Origin: Sulfuritalea sp. | GTDB lineage: Bacteria; Pseudomonadota; Gammaproteobacteria; Burkholderiales; Rhodocyclaceae | Length of the DNA: 64,000 bases | Direction: 5' to 3' | NCBI GenBank assembly: GCA_016716965.1 | Contig: JADJUP010000036.1 | Coordinates: 48,190 to 112,189, forward strand | Shown here: in pieces, positions 26,588 to 36,119 of the stretch | Layout of the letters: every line of letters begins with the position of its first letter | Numbering within the stretch: the stretch's first letter is position 1 | Translations under genes and position numbers: made by a program | The notes under the pieces: generated by a model | Told to the model about the DNA's origin: nothing | The model's input: the letters and a program-made list of their open reading frames with translations, nothing else | The model's database searches: none

Positions 26588-27409
26588 GTGGGCGCCATTG
26601 CCGAGATCAGGCCCGGGCAGTCGCTGGAACTGCTCAAGGAACTGCACATCCTGACGCGCGACGGCAAGCTCAACCAGGACAGCCGGCGCAAGCTGAAGCA
26701 GGTCTACCACCTCTGCCAGTTCATCGAACCGTTGCTGGAAGAAACCTATGCGGCGAACGGCGACCTGACGCTGGTCGATCACGGCGCCGGCAAGTCCTAC
26801 CTGGGCTTCATCCTCTACGACCTGTTCCTCAAGTCGCGCGATGCCGGTCGGGTGTTCGGCATCGAAACGCGGACCGAATTGGTCGAACGGTCAAGCGAGC
26901 TTGCGTTGCGGTTGGGATTTGACCGCCTGTCGCTGCTCAATCTCACGGTCGAGGATTCGATCGGCTCGGCGCGATTGCCGCCGCAGGTAGACATCGTCAC
27001 CGCGCTGCACGCCTGCGACACGGCCACCGACGACGCCATTCGCTTCGCCCTGGCGAAGCAGGCGAGCTTCATCGTGCTGGTGCCCTGCTGCCAGGCCGAG
27101 GTCGCCGCCGCACTGCGCCGGCACAAGAACGAATCGCTGGCGCGCACCGCGCTGGCGGAAATCTGGCGCCACCCCATCCACACGCGCGAGTTCGGCAGCC
27201 ACGTCACCAACGTCCTGCGCTGCCTGCTGCTGGAAGCGCACGGTTACCAGCTCACGGTCACCGAACTGGTGGGCTGGGAGCATTCGATGAAGAACGAACT
27301 GATCGTCGCCCGCCGTGGCGCCGCGCCGCGCGGCAATGCCCGCGCTCGCCTGGAACAGATCCTGGCCGAACTGAACCTCGACGAGCTGCGCGGCCGCTTC
27401 GCTTACTGA
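26588..27409 (+). CDS. class-I SAM-dependent methyltransferase (Methyltransf_32-like)
   Basis: 273 residues from a GTG at 26588; the open frame runs further upstream but overlaps the NYN gene in another frame. The SAM motif is TLVDHGAGKSYLGFILYDLF near residue 60, then FGIETRTELVERS, and later IVTALHACDTATDDAI and IVLVPCCQAEVA. The DHGAGKSYLG plus PCCQ pattern matches the Methyltransf_32 group, which also holds eukaryotic METTL25-like proteins; the bacterial substrate is unknown. Its stop codon lies inside an inverted repeat that also contains the stop of the convergent MFS gene. Confidence 0.8.
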   Translation: MGAIAEIRPGQSLELLKELHILTRDGKLNQDSRRKLKQVYHLCQFIEPLLEETYAANGDLTLVDHGAGKSYLGFILYDLFLKSRDAGRVFGIETRTELVERSSELALRLGFDRLSLLNLTVEDSIGSARLPPQVDIVTALHACDTATDDAIRFALAKQASFIVLVPCCQAEVAAALRRHKNESLARTALAEIWRHPIHTREFGSHVTNVLRCLLLEAHGYQLTVTELVGWEHSMKNELIVARRGAAPRGNARARLEQILAELNLDELRGRFAY

Positions 27410-27445
27410 ATCGCAAAAGTCGGCGCCGGCGCTACGGCGATTCAG
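27406..27445. terminator. inverted repeat spanning two convergent stop codons
   Basis: CTGAATCG (27406-27413) pairs with CGATTCAG (27438-27445) around copy 7 of the 26-bp repeat. The methyltransferase TGA lies in the left arm and the MFS stop in the right arm. It lacks a U tract, so terminator function is only suggested by its position. Confidence 0.45.
27415..27440 (+). repeat. dispersed 26-bp repeat, copy 7 (between convergent genes)
   Basis: AGTCGGCGCCGGCG, CT, ACGGC. It fills the loop of an 8-bp inverted repeat between the methyltransferase and MFS genes. Confidence 0.75.
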
Positions 27446-28623
27446 GCCGTGCGGCCGTGTCGTGCCAGCACCCGCGCCGAAATGAAGAGGCAGACCGACA
27501 CCGTGGCGCTGATCGAGGCCAGCGGCAGGATCGTGCCGTCGTGGCTGGAACCCACCCACATGCCGGTGAAAAAGGCGCCGAGCATGGAAATGAAGCCGAA
27601 GAGCCCGGCCGCCGCGCCGGCCTTGTCCGGGAACGGTGCCAGCGATCCGGCCTGGGCGCAGGGAAAATTGATGCCGTGCGCCACCATGACCACGAACTGG
27701 GCGCCGACCACCAGCGCCGCACTGCCAAAGCCGCCGAACACCATGGCGAGGAATCCGAGTCCGCCCGCGAGGCCGATCATGGTGCCGATTTCGAGCGAAC
27801 GCTGCATGCCGATGCGGCCGATCATGCGGCGGCACAGCAGGGTGCCGCCGAGGTAGCCGATCACGCCGAAGGCGAAGTAGTAGCCGTAGTGCTCGGTCGG
27901 CACGCCGAGGACGCGGATCAGGACGAAGGGCGTGCCGGAGATGAAGGCGAAGATCGAGGCGTAGGACAGCGTGCCAGGCAGGGCATAGGCCCAGAACGCC
28001 GGGTTGCGGGCGACGTCGAGATAGCTGCGCGCCAGGCGGCCCGGCAGCAGGGCGTCACGGTCGGGTTGGGCGTGCGACTCGCGCATCCGGCGCAAGGCCG
28101 CGATCCACACCACAAGACCGGCTACGGTGAGCGCGACGAAGGCGGCGCGCCAGCCGAAGGCGACCTGCAGGTAGCCGCCGAGTATCGGCCCCAGCAGCGG
28201 TGCCAGCGCGAGCAGGGAACTGGCCTTGGCCAGCACGCGCGCGCCTTCCGCCGGCGCATAGGCATCGCGCACGATGGCGCGCGCCACCACCACCCCGGTA
28301 CAGCAGCCGATGGCCTGGGCGAAACGCGCCGCGACCAGCAAGGCCAGGCTTGGTGCCAGGGCGCAGGCCACGCTGGCGATCAGGTAGAGCGTGAGGCCGC
28401 CGATCAGGACCGGGCGCCGGCCGAACCGATCCGACAGCGGACCACTGACCAGTTGTGCCGAGCCGAAGCCGATCACGAACAGGGACAGCGTATGCTGCAC
28501 GGCGGCCGGCGCGACGCCGAAATCGCCGGCCATGCTCGGCAGTGAGGCCAGGTAGAGGTCGGTCGACAGCGGCTGCAGCATCAGGCAGCCGGTGACCAGC
28601 CAGAGCAGGGTGGTGGGCGTCAT
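27442..28623 (-). CDS. MFS multidrug efflux transporter, Bcr/CflA family
   Basis: 393 residues with about 12 membrane segments. The start MTPTTLLWLVTGCLMLQPLS and DLYLASLPSMAGDFGV match the DHA1 Bcr/CflA group. The motif-A region GPLSDRFGRRPVLIGG follows the second segment and the motif-C-like LLGPILGGYLQ the fifth. Members export drugs such as bicyclomycin or sulfonamides by proton antiport; the substrate here is unknown. It is the second gene of the minus unit after smpB (24 bases between), and convergent with the methyltransferase gene. Confidence 0.92.
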   Translation of the reverse strand: MTPTTLLWLVTGCLMLQPLSTDLYLASLPSMAGDFGVAPAAVQHTLSLFVIGFGSAQLVSGPLSDRFGRRPVLIGGLTLYLIASVACALAPSLALLVAARFAQAIGCCTGVVVARAIVRDAYAPAEGARVLAKASSLLALAPLLGPILGGYLQVAFGWRAAFVALTVAGLVVWIAALRRMRESHAQPDRDALLPGRLARSYLDVARNPAFWAYALPGTLSYASIFAFISGTPFVLIRVLGVPTEHYGYYFAFGVIGYLGGTLLCRRMIGRIGMQRSLEIGTMIGLAGGLGFLAMVFGGFGSAALVVGAQFVVMVAHGINFPCAQAGSLAPFPDKAGAAAGLFGFISMLGAFFTGMWVGSSHDGTILPLASISATVSVCLFISARVLARHGRTA

Positions 28624-28647
28624 TGGCGGGGCGGCTCGGCTTTTCGC

Positions 28648-29097
28648 TCAGCCGCGCTTGTCGCGCATCACCCGCGCCTTCTCTCGAACCCAGTCGCGGT
28701 CCTTCTCGGCATCGCGCTTGTCGTGCTGCTTCTTGCCCTTGGCCAGGCCGACCGCCAGCTTGACCCGCCCCTTGCTGTAATGCAGGTCGAGCGGCACCAA
28801 AGTGTAGCCGGCGCGTTCGACCTTGCCGATCAGCTTGTCGATTTCGGCGGCGTTCAGCAGCAGCTTGCGGGTGCGCACCGGATCGGGATGCACGTGGGTC
28901 GACGCGGACAGCAGCGGCGTTATGTGGGCGCCGATGAGGAAGACCTCGCCGCTCTTGAGCACCACGTAGGCTTCCTTGATCTGCGCCCGTCCGGCGCGGA
29001 TCGCCTTCACCTCCCAGCCTTCGAGCACCAGTCCGGCCTCGTAGCGCTCTTCGATGAAGTAATCGTGGAATGCCTTTTTGTTGTCGGCGATGCTCAT
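28648..29097 (-). CDS. smpB: SsrA-binding protein SmpB
   Basis: 149 residues: MSIADNKKAFHDYFIEERYE, then EGWEVKAIRAGRAQIKEAYV, and the basic C-terminal tail KGKKQHDKRDAEKDRDW that forms a helix in the ribosome. It is the protein partner of tmRNA in trans-translation, and the tmRNA gene lies at 427-788 in this window. The smpB-ratA-rnfH order with divergent orientation is conserved in proteobacteria. A 269-bp inverted-repeat element separates it from ratA. Confidence 0.98.
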   Translation of the reverse strand: MSIADNKKAFHDYFIEERYEAGLVLEGWEVKAIRAGRAQIKEAYVVLKSGEVFLIGAHITPLLSASTHVHPDPVRTRKLLLNAAEIDKLIGKVERAGYTLVPLDLHYSKGRVKLAVGLAKGKKQHDKRDAEKDRDWVREKARVMRDKRG

Positions 29098-29109
29098 TGG
29101 GCGGCGCTA

Positions 29110-29378
29110 AGAGCCTATTTCAGTAGGAATCGTACCCCGCGCCGGCTGGCGTTGGGATGCGATGCGAGGCGGAGGGAGTGCCGCAGGGTACATCCCTGCA
29201 AACGACCGACAACGTGGCAGCGGGCCCAACGCCAGCCGGCCCTTCGGGTTGAGACCAGGATCGGCGTCTGCGGCGTTGCAGCGCTTGCCAATGGAACGAC
29301 CATTGGCGGCGCACTGCGCCTTGCATCCATCCGATCCTGATCTCAACGCGGGGCATGATTCCTACTGAAATAGGCTCT
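29110..29378. mobile_element. 269-bp inverted-repeat element with nested hairpins (MITE-like)
   Basis: The ends are a perfect 22-bp inverted repeat (29110-29131 and 29357-29378, starting AGAGCCTATTTCAG), extending inward imperfectly through CCCCGCG/CGCGGGG. Inside are two long stems: 29141-29156 with 29225-29240 (16 bp, GCCGGCTGGCGTTGGG), and 29248-29264 with 29331-29347 (17 bp, one mismatch). Each encloses a small hairpin (GCAGGG-TACAT-CCCTGC at 29183-29199; GCCAATGG-AACGA-CCATTGGC at 29287-29307). There is no credible ORF and no clear target duplication. It fills nearly all of the 320-bp smpB-ratA gap. Confidence 0.7.
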
Positions 29379-29418
29379 AAAATCCGGCATTCTACTGTAC
29401 GCAGTTCATGCGACTTGA

Positions 29419-29850
29419 ATGGCCCTGGTCGAAAAATCCGTCCTCATCGAGCGCACGCCGGCGCAGATGTTCGTTCTCGTCGACCGCATCGAGGACTACC
29501 CCCTGTTCCTGCCCTGGTGTGGCGGCACGGAGATCCATGAACGCACGCCGGCGCGCACGGCGGCCACGGTGCGCATCAACTACCACGGACTCAAGTCGCA
29601 CTTTTCGACGGAGAACATCAAGGAAGAACCCTTCCTGATGGACATCCGCCTGACCGACGGCCCCTTCGCCCACATGGACGGTCACTGGCGCTTCAAGCCG
29701 CTGGGCGACACCGCGTGCAAGGTAGAATTTCGCCTGCACTACGAGTTTTCCAGCCACTTGCTGGAAAAGGTCCTTGGTCCCGTCTTCAACCACATCGCCG
29801 ATACCTTCGTCGATTCCTTCGTCAAAAGGGCAGGGCAGGTCTATGGCTGA
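29419..29850 (+). CDS. ratA: RatA / Coq10-type START-domain protein
   Basis: 143 residues: MALVEKSVLIERTPAQMFVL, VDRIEDYPLFLPWCGGTEIH, then FVDSFVKRAGQVYG at the C-terminus. It is a polyketide-cyclase/START fold of the Coq10/RatA family. Coq10 members bind ubiquinone and support respiration; Escherichia coli RatA was reported to block 70S subunit joining. Either role is possible. The gene lies divergent to smpB and overlaps rnfH by 8 bases, a conserved pairing. Confidence 0.93.
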   Translation: MALVEKSVLIERTPAQMFVLVDRIEDYPLFLPWCGGTEIHERTPARTAATVRINYHGLKSHFSTENIKEEPFLMDIRLTDGPFAHMDGHWRFKPLGDTACKVEFRLHYEFSSHLLEKVLGPVFNHIADTFVDSFVKRAGQVYG

Positions 29851-30157
29851 AACCATTCACGTCGAAGTCGTCTACGCCCTTGCGCAGCGCCAGGAAGTCG
29901 CCAGCCTGGAGCTCCCGGTCGGCAGTACCGTGGGACAGGCGATCGAGGCATCGGGCCTGCGGGCAAAATTTCCTGAAATCGACCCGGCAAAGAACAAGCT
30001 GGGCATCTACGCCAAGCTGGCGAAGGCCGACACCCCGCTGCGCGACCGCGACCGGGTGGAAATCTACCGGCCGCTGATCGCCGACCCCAAGGAGGTGCGC
30101 AAGCAGCGCGCCGCCGAGGGAAAGGTCATGAAGAAGGGCGGCGGCGAGGCGGAATAG
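29843..30157 (+). CDS. rnfH: RnfH-family ubiquitin-like protein
   Basis: 104 residues from MAETIHVEVVYALAQRQEVA at 29843; the ratA stop lies at 29848-29850. It has the beta-grasp RnfH/RatB fold with VGSTVGQAIEASGL and the conserved LRDRDRVEIYRPLIADPKE, followed by a Lys/Arg/Glu tail (KEVRKQRAAEG). The biochemical role is not settled; it travels with ratA, and in some genomes with rnf genes. Confidence 0.93.
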   Translation: MAETIHVEVVYALAQRQEVASLELPVGSTVGQAIEASGLRAKFPEIDPAKNKLGIYAKLAKADTPLRDRDRVEIYRPLIADPKEVRKQRAAEGKVMKKGGGEAE

Positions 30158-30219
30158 GGCAGGACCGCCGAAACGTGCCATTGGGCGGCAACGTCGGGCC
30201 GGGGTGAATTTGGCTCGCG

Positions 30220-30225
30220 TATAAT
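30220..30225 (+). promoter_or_regulatory. -10 box upstream of guaB
   Basis: A perfect TATAAT lies 95 bases before the guaB ATG; the -35 region is weak. It would give a leader of about 90 nt that includes the competing hairpins at 30252-30285. Confidence 0.5.
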
Positions 30226-30251
30226 GCGTTTTTAGCTCCGGCCGCTGCGCT

Positions 30252-30285
30252 TAACGCTGGTGAAGCCAGCGTTAGCCTTCGCTGG
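30252..30285 (+). promoter_or_regulatory. competing hairpins in guaB leader
   Basis: TAACGCTGG-TGAAG-CCAGCGTTA (30252-30274) and CCAGCG-TTAGCCTT-CGCTGG (30266-30285) share the CCAGCG segment, so only one can form at a time. This layout resembles an attenuator or RNA switch, without a U tract. Function is inferred. Confidence 0.4.
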
Positions 30286-30320
30286 AAACTGCGTTTCGGC
30301 ACAAAACAAGGAAAATAATT

Positions 30321-31781
<1,461 letters not shown>

Positions 31782-31794
31782 TTCAGTATTCGAC

Positions 31795-31822
31795 GACAAA
31801 GGCGGCTACGGCCGCTTTTGTC
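31795..31822 (+). terminator. stem-loop between guaB and guaA
   Basis: GACAAAGGCGG pairs with CCGCTTTTGTC (11 bp, one G-U) around CTACGG. It lies right after the guaB stop and is followed by only a short T run, so partial termination or mRNA processing is plausible. Confidence 0.55.
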
Positions 31823-31840
31823 ATTTCAGGGGTTCCCGCC

Positions 31841-33406
31841 ATGTCTCACCAGAAAATCCTCATCCTCGATTTCGGTTCGCAAGTCGCGCAACTCATTGCC
31901 CGCCGCGTGCGCGAGCAGCAGGTGTATTGCGAACTGCATCCCTTCGACGTCAGCGAGGAATTCATCCGCGAGTTCAAGCCGCAGGGCGTGATCCTTTCCG
32001 GCGGACCGAATTCCGTTTATGAAGCCGAGGAATGGAAGGCACCCGACGTGGTGTTCAAGCTCGGCGTGCCGGTGCTCGGCATCTGCTATGGCATGCAGAC
32101 CATGGCATCCCAACTCGGCGGCAAGGTCGAAAGCAGCGCCAAGCGCGAATTCGGCTACGCGGAAATGCGTGCGCGCGGCCACTCGAAACTGTTCAAGGGC
32201 GTCCAGGACCGCAGCAATGCGGATGGCCACGGCCTGCTCGAAGTCTGGATGAGCCATGGCGACAAGGTCACCGGACTGCCGCCCGGCTTCAAGGTCATCG
32301 GCAGCAACGAATCGACGCCGATCGCCGCGATGGCCGACGAGGAACGCGGCTTCTACGCGGTGCAATTCCATCCCGAAGTCACGCACACGCTGAAGGGCCG
32401 CGAGATCATCGCCCGCTTCGTGCATGATATCTGCGGCTGCGGCCACGACTGGAACATGCCCGACTACGTCGACGAGGCGATCGCCAAGGTGCGCGCCCAG
32501 GTCGGCAATGACGAAGTGATCCTCGGCCTGTCCGGCGGCGTCGATTCCTCGGTGGTGGCCGCACTCCTGCATCGCGCCATCGGCGACAGGCTGACCTGCG
32601 TCTTCGTCGACAACGGTCTGCTGCGACTCAACGAAGGCGTACAGGTGATGGAGACCTTCGCGCGCAACCTGGGCGTCAAGGTGATCCATGTCGATGCAAC
32701 GAGCCAGTTCATGGGCCACCTGAAGGGCGTCAGCGATCCGGAGCAGAAGCGCAAGATCATCGGCCGCGAGTTCGTCGAGGTTTTCCAGGCCGAAGCGAAG
32801 AAGCTGCCCAATGCGCGCTGGCTGGCGCAAGGCACGATCTACCCGGATGTGATCGAGTCGGCCGGCGGCAAGACCAAGAAGGCGCATGCGATCAAGAGCC
32901 ACCACAACGTCGGTGGCCTGCCGGAGACACTCAACCTCAAGTTGTGCGAACCGCTGCGCGAACTGTTCAAGGACGAGGTGCGCGAGTTCGGCGTGGCGCT
33001 GGGACTGCCGCACGAGATGGTGTATCGCCATCCCTTCCCCGGCCCGGGCCTCGGCGTGCGCGTGCTGGGCGAGGTCAAGCCGGAATTCGCCGACCTGCTG
33101 CGCCGCGCCGACGCGATCTTCATCGACGAATTGCGTGCCGCGGACTGGTACGACAAGACCAGCCAGGCCTTCGCCGTATTCCTGCCGGTCAAGAGCGTTG
33201 GCGTCATGGGCGACGGCCGCACCTACGAATACGTAGTGGCGCTGCGCGCGGTGCAGACCTCGGATTTCATGACGGCGAAGTGGGCCGAACTGCCGCACGA
33301 ACTGCTGGGCCGCGTCTCCAATCGCATCATCAACGAGGTGCGCGGCATCAACCGCGTGGTCTACGACATTTCGGGCAAACCTCCGGCGACCATCGAGTGG
33401 GAGTGA
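31841..33406 (+). CDS. guaA: GMP synthase (glutamine-hydrolysing)
   Basis: 521 residues with both halves. The class-I glutamine amidotransferase has GICYGMQTMASQLGG (catalytic Cys near residue 85) and the His in QFHPEVTHT. The ATP-PPase has LGLSGGVDSSVVAALLHRAI near residue 230, and the C-terminal dimerisation part has HEMVYRHPFPGPGLGVRVLG. It converts XMP and glutamine to GMP. It is paired with guaB and is convergent with the Mrp operon, 24 bases between stops. Confidence 0.99.
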   Translation: MSHQKILILDFGSQVAQLIARRVREQQVYCELHPFDVSEEFIREFKPQGVILSGGPNSVYEAEEWKAPDVVFKLGVPVLGICYGMQTMASQLGGKVESSAKREFGYAEMRARGHSKLFKGVQDRSNADGHGLLEVWMSHGDKVTGLPPGFKVIGSNESTPIAAMADEERGFYAVQFHPEVTHTLKGREIIARFVHDICGCGHDWNMPDYVDEAIAKVRAQVGNDEVILGLSGGVDSSVVAALLHRAIGDRLTCVFVDNGLLRLNEGVQVMETFARNLGVKVIHVDATSQFMGHLKGVSDPEQKRKIIGREFVEVFQAEAKKLPNARWLAQGTIYPDVIESAGGKTKKAHAIKSHHNVGGLPETLNLKLCEPLRELFKDEVREFGVALGLPHEMVYRHPFPGPGLGVRVLGEVKPEFADLLRRADAIFIDELRAADWYDKTSQAFAVFLPVKSVGVMGDGRTYEYVVALRAVQTSDFMTAKWAELPHELLGRVSNRIINEVRGINRVVYDISGKPPATIEWE

Positions 33407-33430
33407 TCGAGCGCAATCGGGGCAGCTTTG

Positions 33431-33793
33431 TTACCGATTGTTTGGGGCGACAGGTTCCGCGGAATCGCCGTCCATCGCCTGAGGCCGTGCAAGGCCGGAG
33501 GGCAAGCCCTGGTGGAGGGCTGCCTTGGCCAGCAAATGTGCCGAGATCGGCGCGGTGATGAACAGGAACAGGCTGACGAGCAATTCATGCAGGCTCAAGC
33601 CTTCGCCAGTCACGCTGAAGAAAATCGACGAGGCTAGCAGCAGGCAGCCGACGCCGAGGGTAGTCGCCTTGGTCGGCCCGTGCAGGCGCGTGTAGAAATC
33701 CCTGAAGCGCACCAGGCCGAGCGAACCGATGAAGGTAAACACCGCGCCGGCGATGACCAGGAATGACAGCAGGGTTTCAGTGATCGGGCTCAT
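33431..33793 (-). CDS. mnhG: Na+/H+ antiporter subunit G (Mrp/Pha type)
   Basis: 120 residues with three membrane segments: LLSFLVIAGAVFTFIGSLGL, a conserved RFRDFYTRLHGPTKATTLG loop, then SSIFF and SLFLFITAPISAHLLAKAAL. This is the PhaG/MnhG signature. It is the last gene of the minus-strand A-G operon. The C-terminal polar tail has no known motif. Confidence 0.95.
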   Translation of the reverse strand: MSPITETLLSFLVIAGAVFTFIGSLGLVRFRDFYTRLHGPTKATTLGVGCLLLASSIFFSVTGEGLSLHELLVSLFLFITAPISAHLLAKAALHQGLPSGLARPQAMDGDSAEPVAPNNR

Positions 33794-33811
33794 TCGTGGC
33801 TCATCAGGCGC

Positions 33812-34081
33812 TTATTCAATGATGTCGCCGCGAAGCAGGAACTTGGCCAGCGCCACCGTGCCGACGAAGCCCATCAGCGCGATCAGCAGGGCCGCCTCAA
33901 AGTAGAGCGGACTCGCAAGAAGGATGCCGAGCAGCACCAGCAGCGCGATGGCATTGATGTAGAGGGTGTCGAGCGCAAGGATGCGATCGGGTGCGCTGGG
34001 GCCCTTGAGCAGCCTGAACAGGCTCATGGCGAAGGCGGCGGCGACCAGCGCGAAAGAAGCGGTGAGTGCCATGTTCAGCAT
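33812..34081 (-). CDS. mnhF: Na+/H+ antiporter subunit F (Mrp type)
   Basis: 89 residues starting MLNMALTASFALVAAAFAMS at 34081, overlapping the mnhE stop by 7 bases; longer in-frame starts lie inside mnhE. Three membrane segments with LLKGPSAPDRILALDTLYIN, the MrpF signature. It is a small membrane subunit of the multi-subunit antiporter. Confidence 0.93.
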   Translation of the reverse strand: MLNMALTASFALVAAAFAMSLFRLLKGPSAPDRILALDTLYINAIALLVLLGILLASPLYFEAALLIALMGFVGTVALAKFLLRGDIIE

Positions 34082-34572
34082 TCGAGAATCTCCTTGAGCG
34101 GCGCTTCGAAGCGCGCCTTGATGGCGACCACCAGCGCCTGCGGATCGGTGCAATCCAGTGCATGCACCAGCAGCTGGCGCCGGTCTGCGGAAAGCCGCGC
34201 CGATACGGTACCCGGTGTCAGGCAGATGGTATTGGCCAGCAGGCTGATGGCGAGTTCGTCGGTGAGGTCCAGCGGCACGACGACGAAAGCCGGTTGCAAC
34301 CGGCGCGGACCGCCTAGGATGAGTCGTGCCACCGACAGATTGGCGACGATCACGTCGTAGAGGAACACGCCGGTAAAACGCAGCAGCCGCGCCGGCCGGC
34401 GGATGCGCACCCGCTCTGGCCAGAACCCCAGCGTGAATCGCGGAATGGCCCAGCCCAGCAGCAGGCCGAGCAGGATCTGTCCCGGCGCAAGGCTGTTGTT
34501 GAGCAGCAGCCAGATCGCCGCCAGCACCGGCGTCAGCAGCGGATGCGGCAGCCAGTTCCTGATCCGTTTCAT
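34075..34572 (-). CDS. mnhE: Na+/H+ antiporter subunit E (Mrp type)
   Basis: 165 residues: MKRIRNWLPHPLLTPVLAAI, then LLLGLLLGWAIPRFT, VFLYDVIVANLSVARLILGG and the polar C-terminal domain with TDELAISLLANTICLTPGTV. This is the standard MrpE layout of two N-terminal membrane helices and a cytoplasmic part. Its start overlaps the end of mnhD by 4 bases and its stop overlaps mnhF. Confidence 0.95.
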   Translation of the reverse strand: MKRIRNWLPHPLLTPVLAAIWLLLNNSLAPGQILLGLLLGWAIPRFTLGFWPERVRIRRPARLLRFTGVFLYDVIVANLSVARLILGGPRRLQPAFVVVPLDLTDELAISLLANTICLTPGTVSARLSADRRQLLVHALDCTDPQALVVAIKARFEAPLKEILEC

Positions 34573-36119
34573 CGCTTCACTCCTTCAAGCCCCAGCACGG
34601 CGGCGATGTAGGCCGCCGGATCGGCAAGTTGCAGGGCGGTGGCGCGGGTGAAATCCACGACCGCGCCGGCGCCGATCGTAAGCGCGAAGATCAGCAAGAG
34701 CAGGCCGCCGATGGCGACCAGTTCGCGCGCCGCCGAATGCGGCTCATAAACGGGCAGCGGCGGGGCTGCGGAATCCGCGCTCCTGGCACTGAAGAACAGG
34801 CGGGTGCCGGCGCGTGCCAGCGCGATCACCCCGGCCAGCGCGGAAACCAGGATTACCGCCCACACCCAGGGCTGCTCCGCTGCGGCCTTGAGGATCAGGA
34901 ACTTGCCGACGAAACCGGACAGGGGCGGCAGGCCGGTGGCGGCCACCGCGGCGACGAAGAACAGCCCGCCCCACAGCGCATGGCGCGGCATGTCGGCATC
35001 GGGCGCCAAAGAGTCGGCGCTGGCGGGACGGCGCCGCCTGAGCGCCTCGGCCAGCAGAAACAGCAGGGCGGTGGCGAAGGTGCCGTGCGGCAGGTAGTAG
35101 AGGCCGGCGGCGATGCCCGCGGTGCCCGCAGTACCCACCGCACCCTGCTGTCCCAGTGCGAAGGCAATCAACAGCGTGCCGACCGAGGCCACCACCAGCC
35201 AGGCGGCGAGGCGGCCGAGGCTGGTCGCCGCCAGTGCGCCGAGCATGCCGGCGGCCAGTGTGGCGAGCGCCGCCGGCAGCAGCCAGGGCTCGAACAGGCG
35301 GGCCAGCGAACCGGCGCCATCGCCGAAGACCAGGGTCGCGGTGCGCAATATGGCGTAGGCGCCGACCTTGCTCATGATCGCGAACAGCGCCGCCACCGGC
35401 GCCGCAGTACCGGCATAGGCCGCGGGCAGCCACAGATGCAGCGGCAGCAGTGCCGCCTTGAGGGCGAACACGGCGAGCAGCAGCAGGCCACCGGCGCGCG
35501 CCAGCCCGAGGTTTTCCGGCGCGACGCCAGCCGCCTTGGCGGCGATATCGGCCAAATTGAGGCTGCCCAGCGAAGCGTAGATGAGTCCCGCAGCAAACAG
35601 GAAGACCGTCGAGCCGAGCAGATTGAGCACCACGTAATGCAGCCCGGCGCGCGTGCGCGCCGCACCTCCGCCATGCAGCATGAGGCCATAGGAGGCGATC
35701 AGCAGGATCTCGAAGAAGACGAACAGGTTGAACAGGTCGCCGGTGAGGAAGGCGCCAGCCAGGCCGAACAACTGCATCTGGAACACCACATGGAAATGCC
35801 GTCCCTTGCGGTCGGTGCCGTCGCTGGCATGGATCAGCGCGAACAGTGCGAGCAGGGTGGTGATCAGCACCATCCAGGCGGCTAGGCGGTCGGCGACCAG
35901 CACGATGCCCCAGGGCGCCGGCCAGTCGCCGAGGCGATAGACCAGGATCTCGCCACCGGCCACTGCGGCCAGCAGCATGATGGCGATACCCACTTGCGCC
36001 AGCGCGGCGAACAGGGCCAGCCAGCGCCGCAACGGCATGGGCAGGTCACGTAGCGTCAGCAGCAGAACGCCAGCCAGAAACGGCACGAGGATGGGCGCGA
36101 TGGCCAGATGCGCGTTCAT
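34569..36119 (-). CDS. mnhD: Na+/H+ antiporter subunit D (NuoN-like, Mrp type)
   Basis: 516 residues with about 14 membrane segments of the proton-pumping quinone-oxidoreductase fold: MVVITTLLALF region, LFNLFVFFEILLIASYGLML, ALKAALLPLHLWLPAAYAGT, and IMSKVGAYAILRTATLVFGD. It is one of the two likely ion-translocating subunits. Around residues 361-370 the segment RRRPASADSL is encoded by an antisense copy of the dispersed 26-bp repeat and sits in a loop between helices. Its start overlaps the mnhC stop by 4 bases. Confidence 0.95.
   Translation of the reverse strand: MNAHLAIAPILVPFLAGVLLLTLRDLPMPLRRWLALFAALAQVGIAIMLLAAVAGGEILVYRLGDWPAPWGIVLVADRLAAWMVLITTLLALFALIHASDGTDRKGRHFHVVFQMQLFGLAGAFLTGDLFNLFVFFEILLIASYGLMLHGGGAARTRAGLHYVVLNLLGSTVFLFAAGLIYASLGSLNLADIAAKAAGVAPENLGLARAGGLLLLAVFALKAALLPLHLWLPAAYAGTAAPVAALFAIMSKVGAYAILRTATLVFGDGAGSLARLFEPWLLPAALATLAAGMLGALAATSLGRLAAWLVVASVGTLLIAFALGQQGAVGTAGTAGIAAGLYYLPHGTFATALLFLLAEALRRRRPASADSLAPDADMPRHALWGGLFFVAAVAATGLPPLSGFVGKFLILKAAAEQPWVWAVILVSALAGVIALARAGTRLFFSARSADSAAPPLPVYEPHSAARELVAIGGLLLLIFALTIGAGAVVDFTRATALQLADPAAYIAAVLGLEGVKR
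35009..35034 (+). repeat. dispersed 26-bp repeat, copy 8 (inside mnhD, antisense)
   Basis: AGTCGGCGCTGGCG, GG, ACGGC. It is read from the opposite strand as RRRPASADSL of MnhD. Confidence 0.75.

Noticed and set aside
29162..29368. Small ORFs of 68-79 codons within the smpB-ratA gap
   Set aside because: They follow the stems of the inverted-repeat element on both strands, with no ribosome site and no conserved motif.
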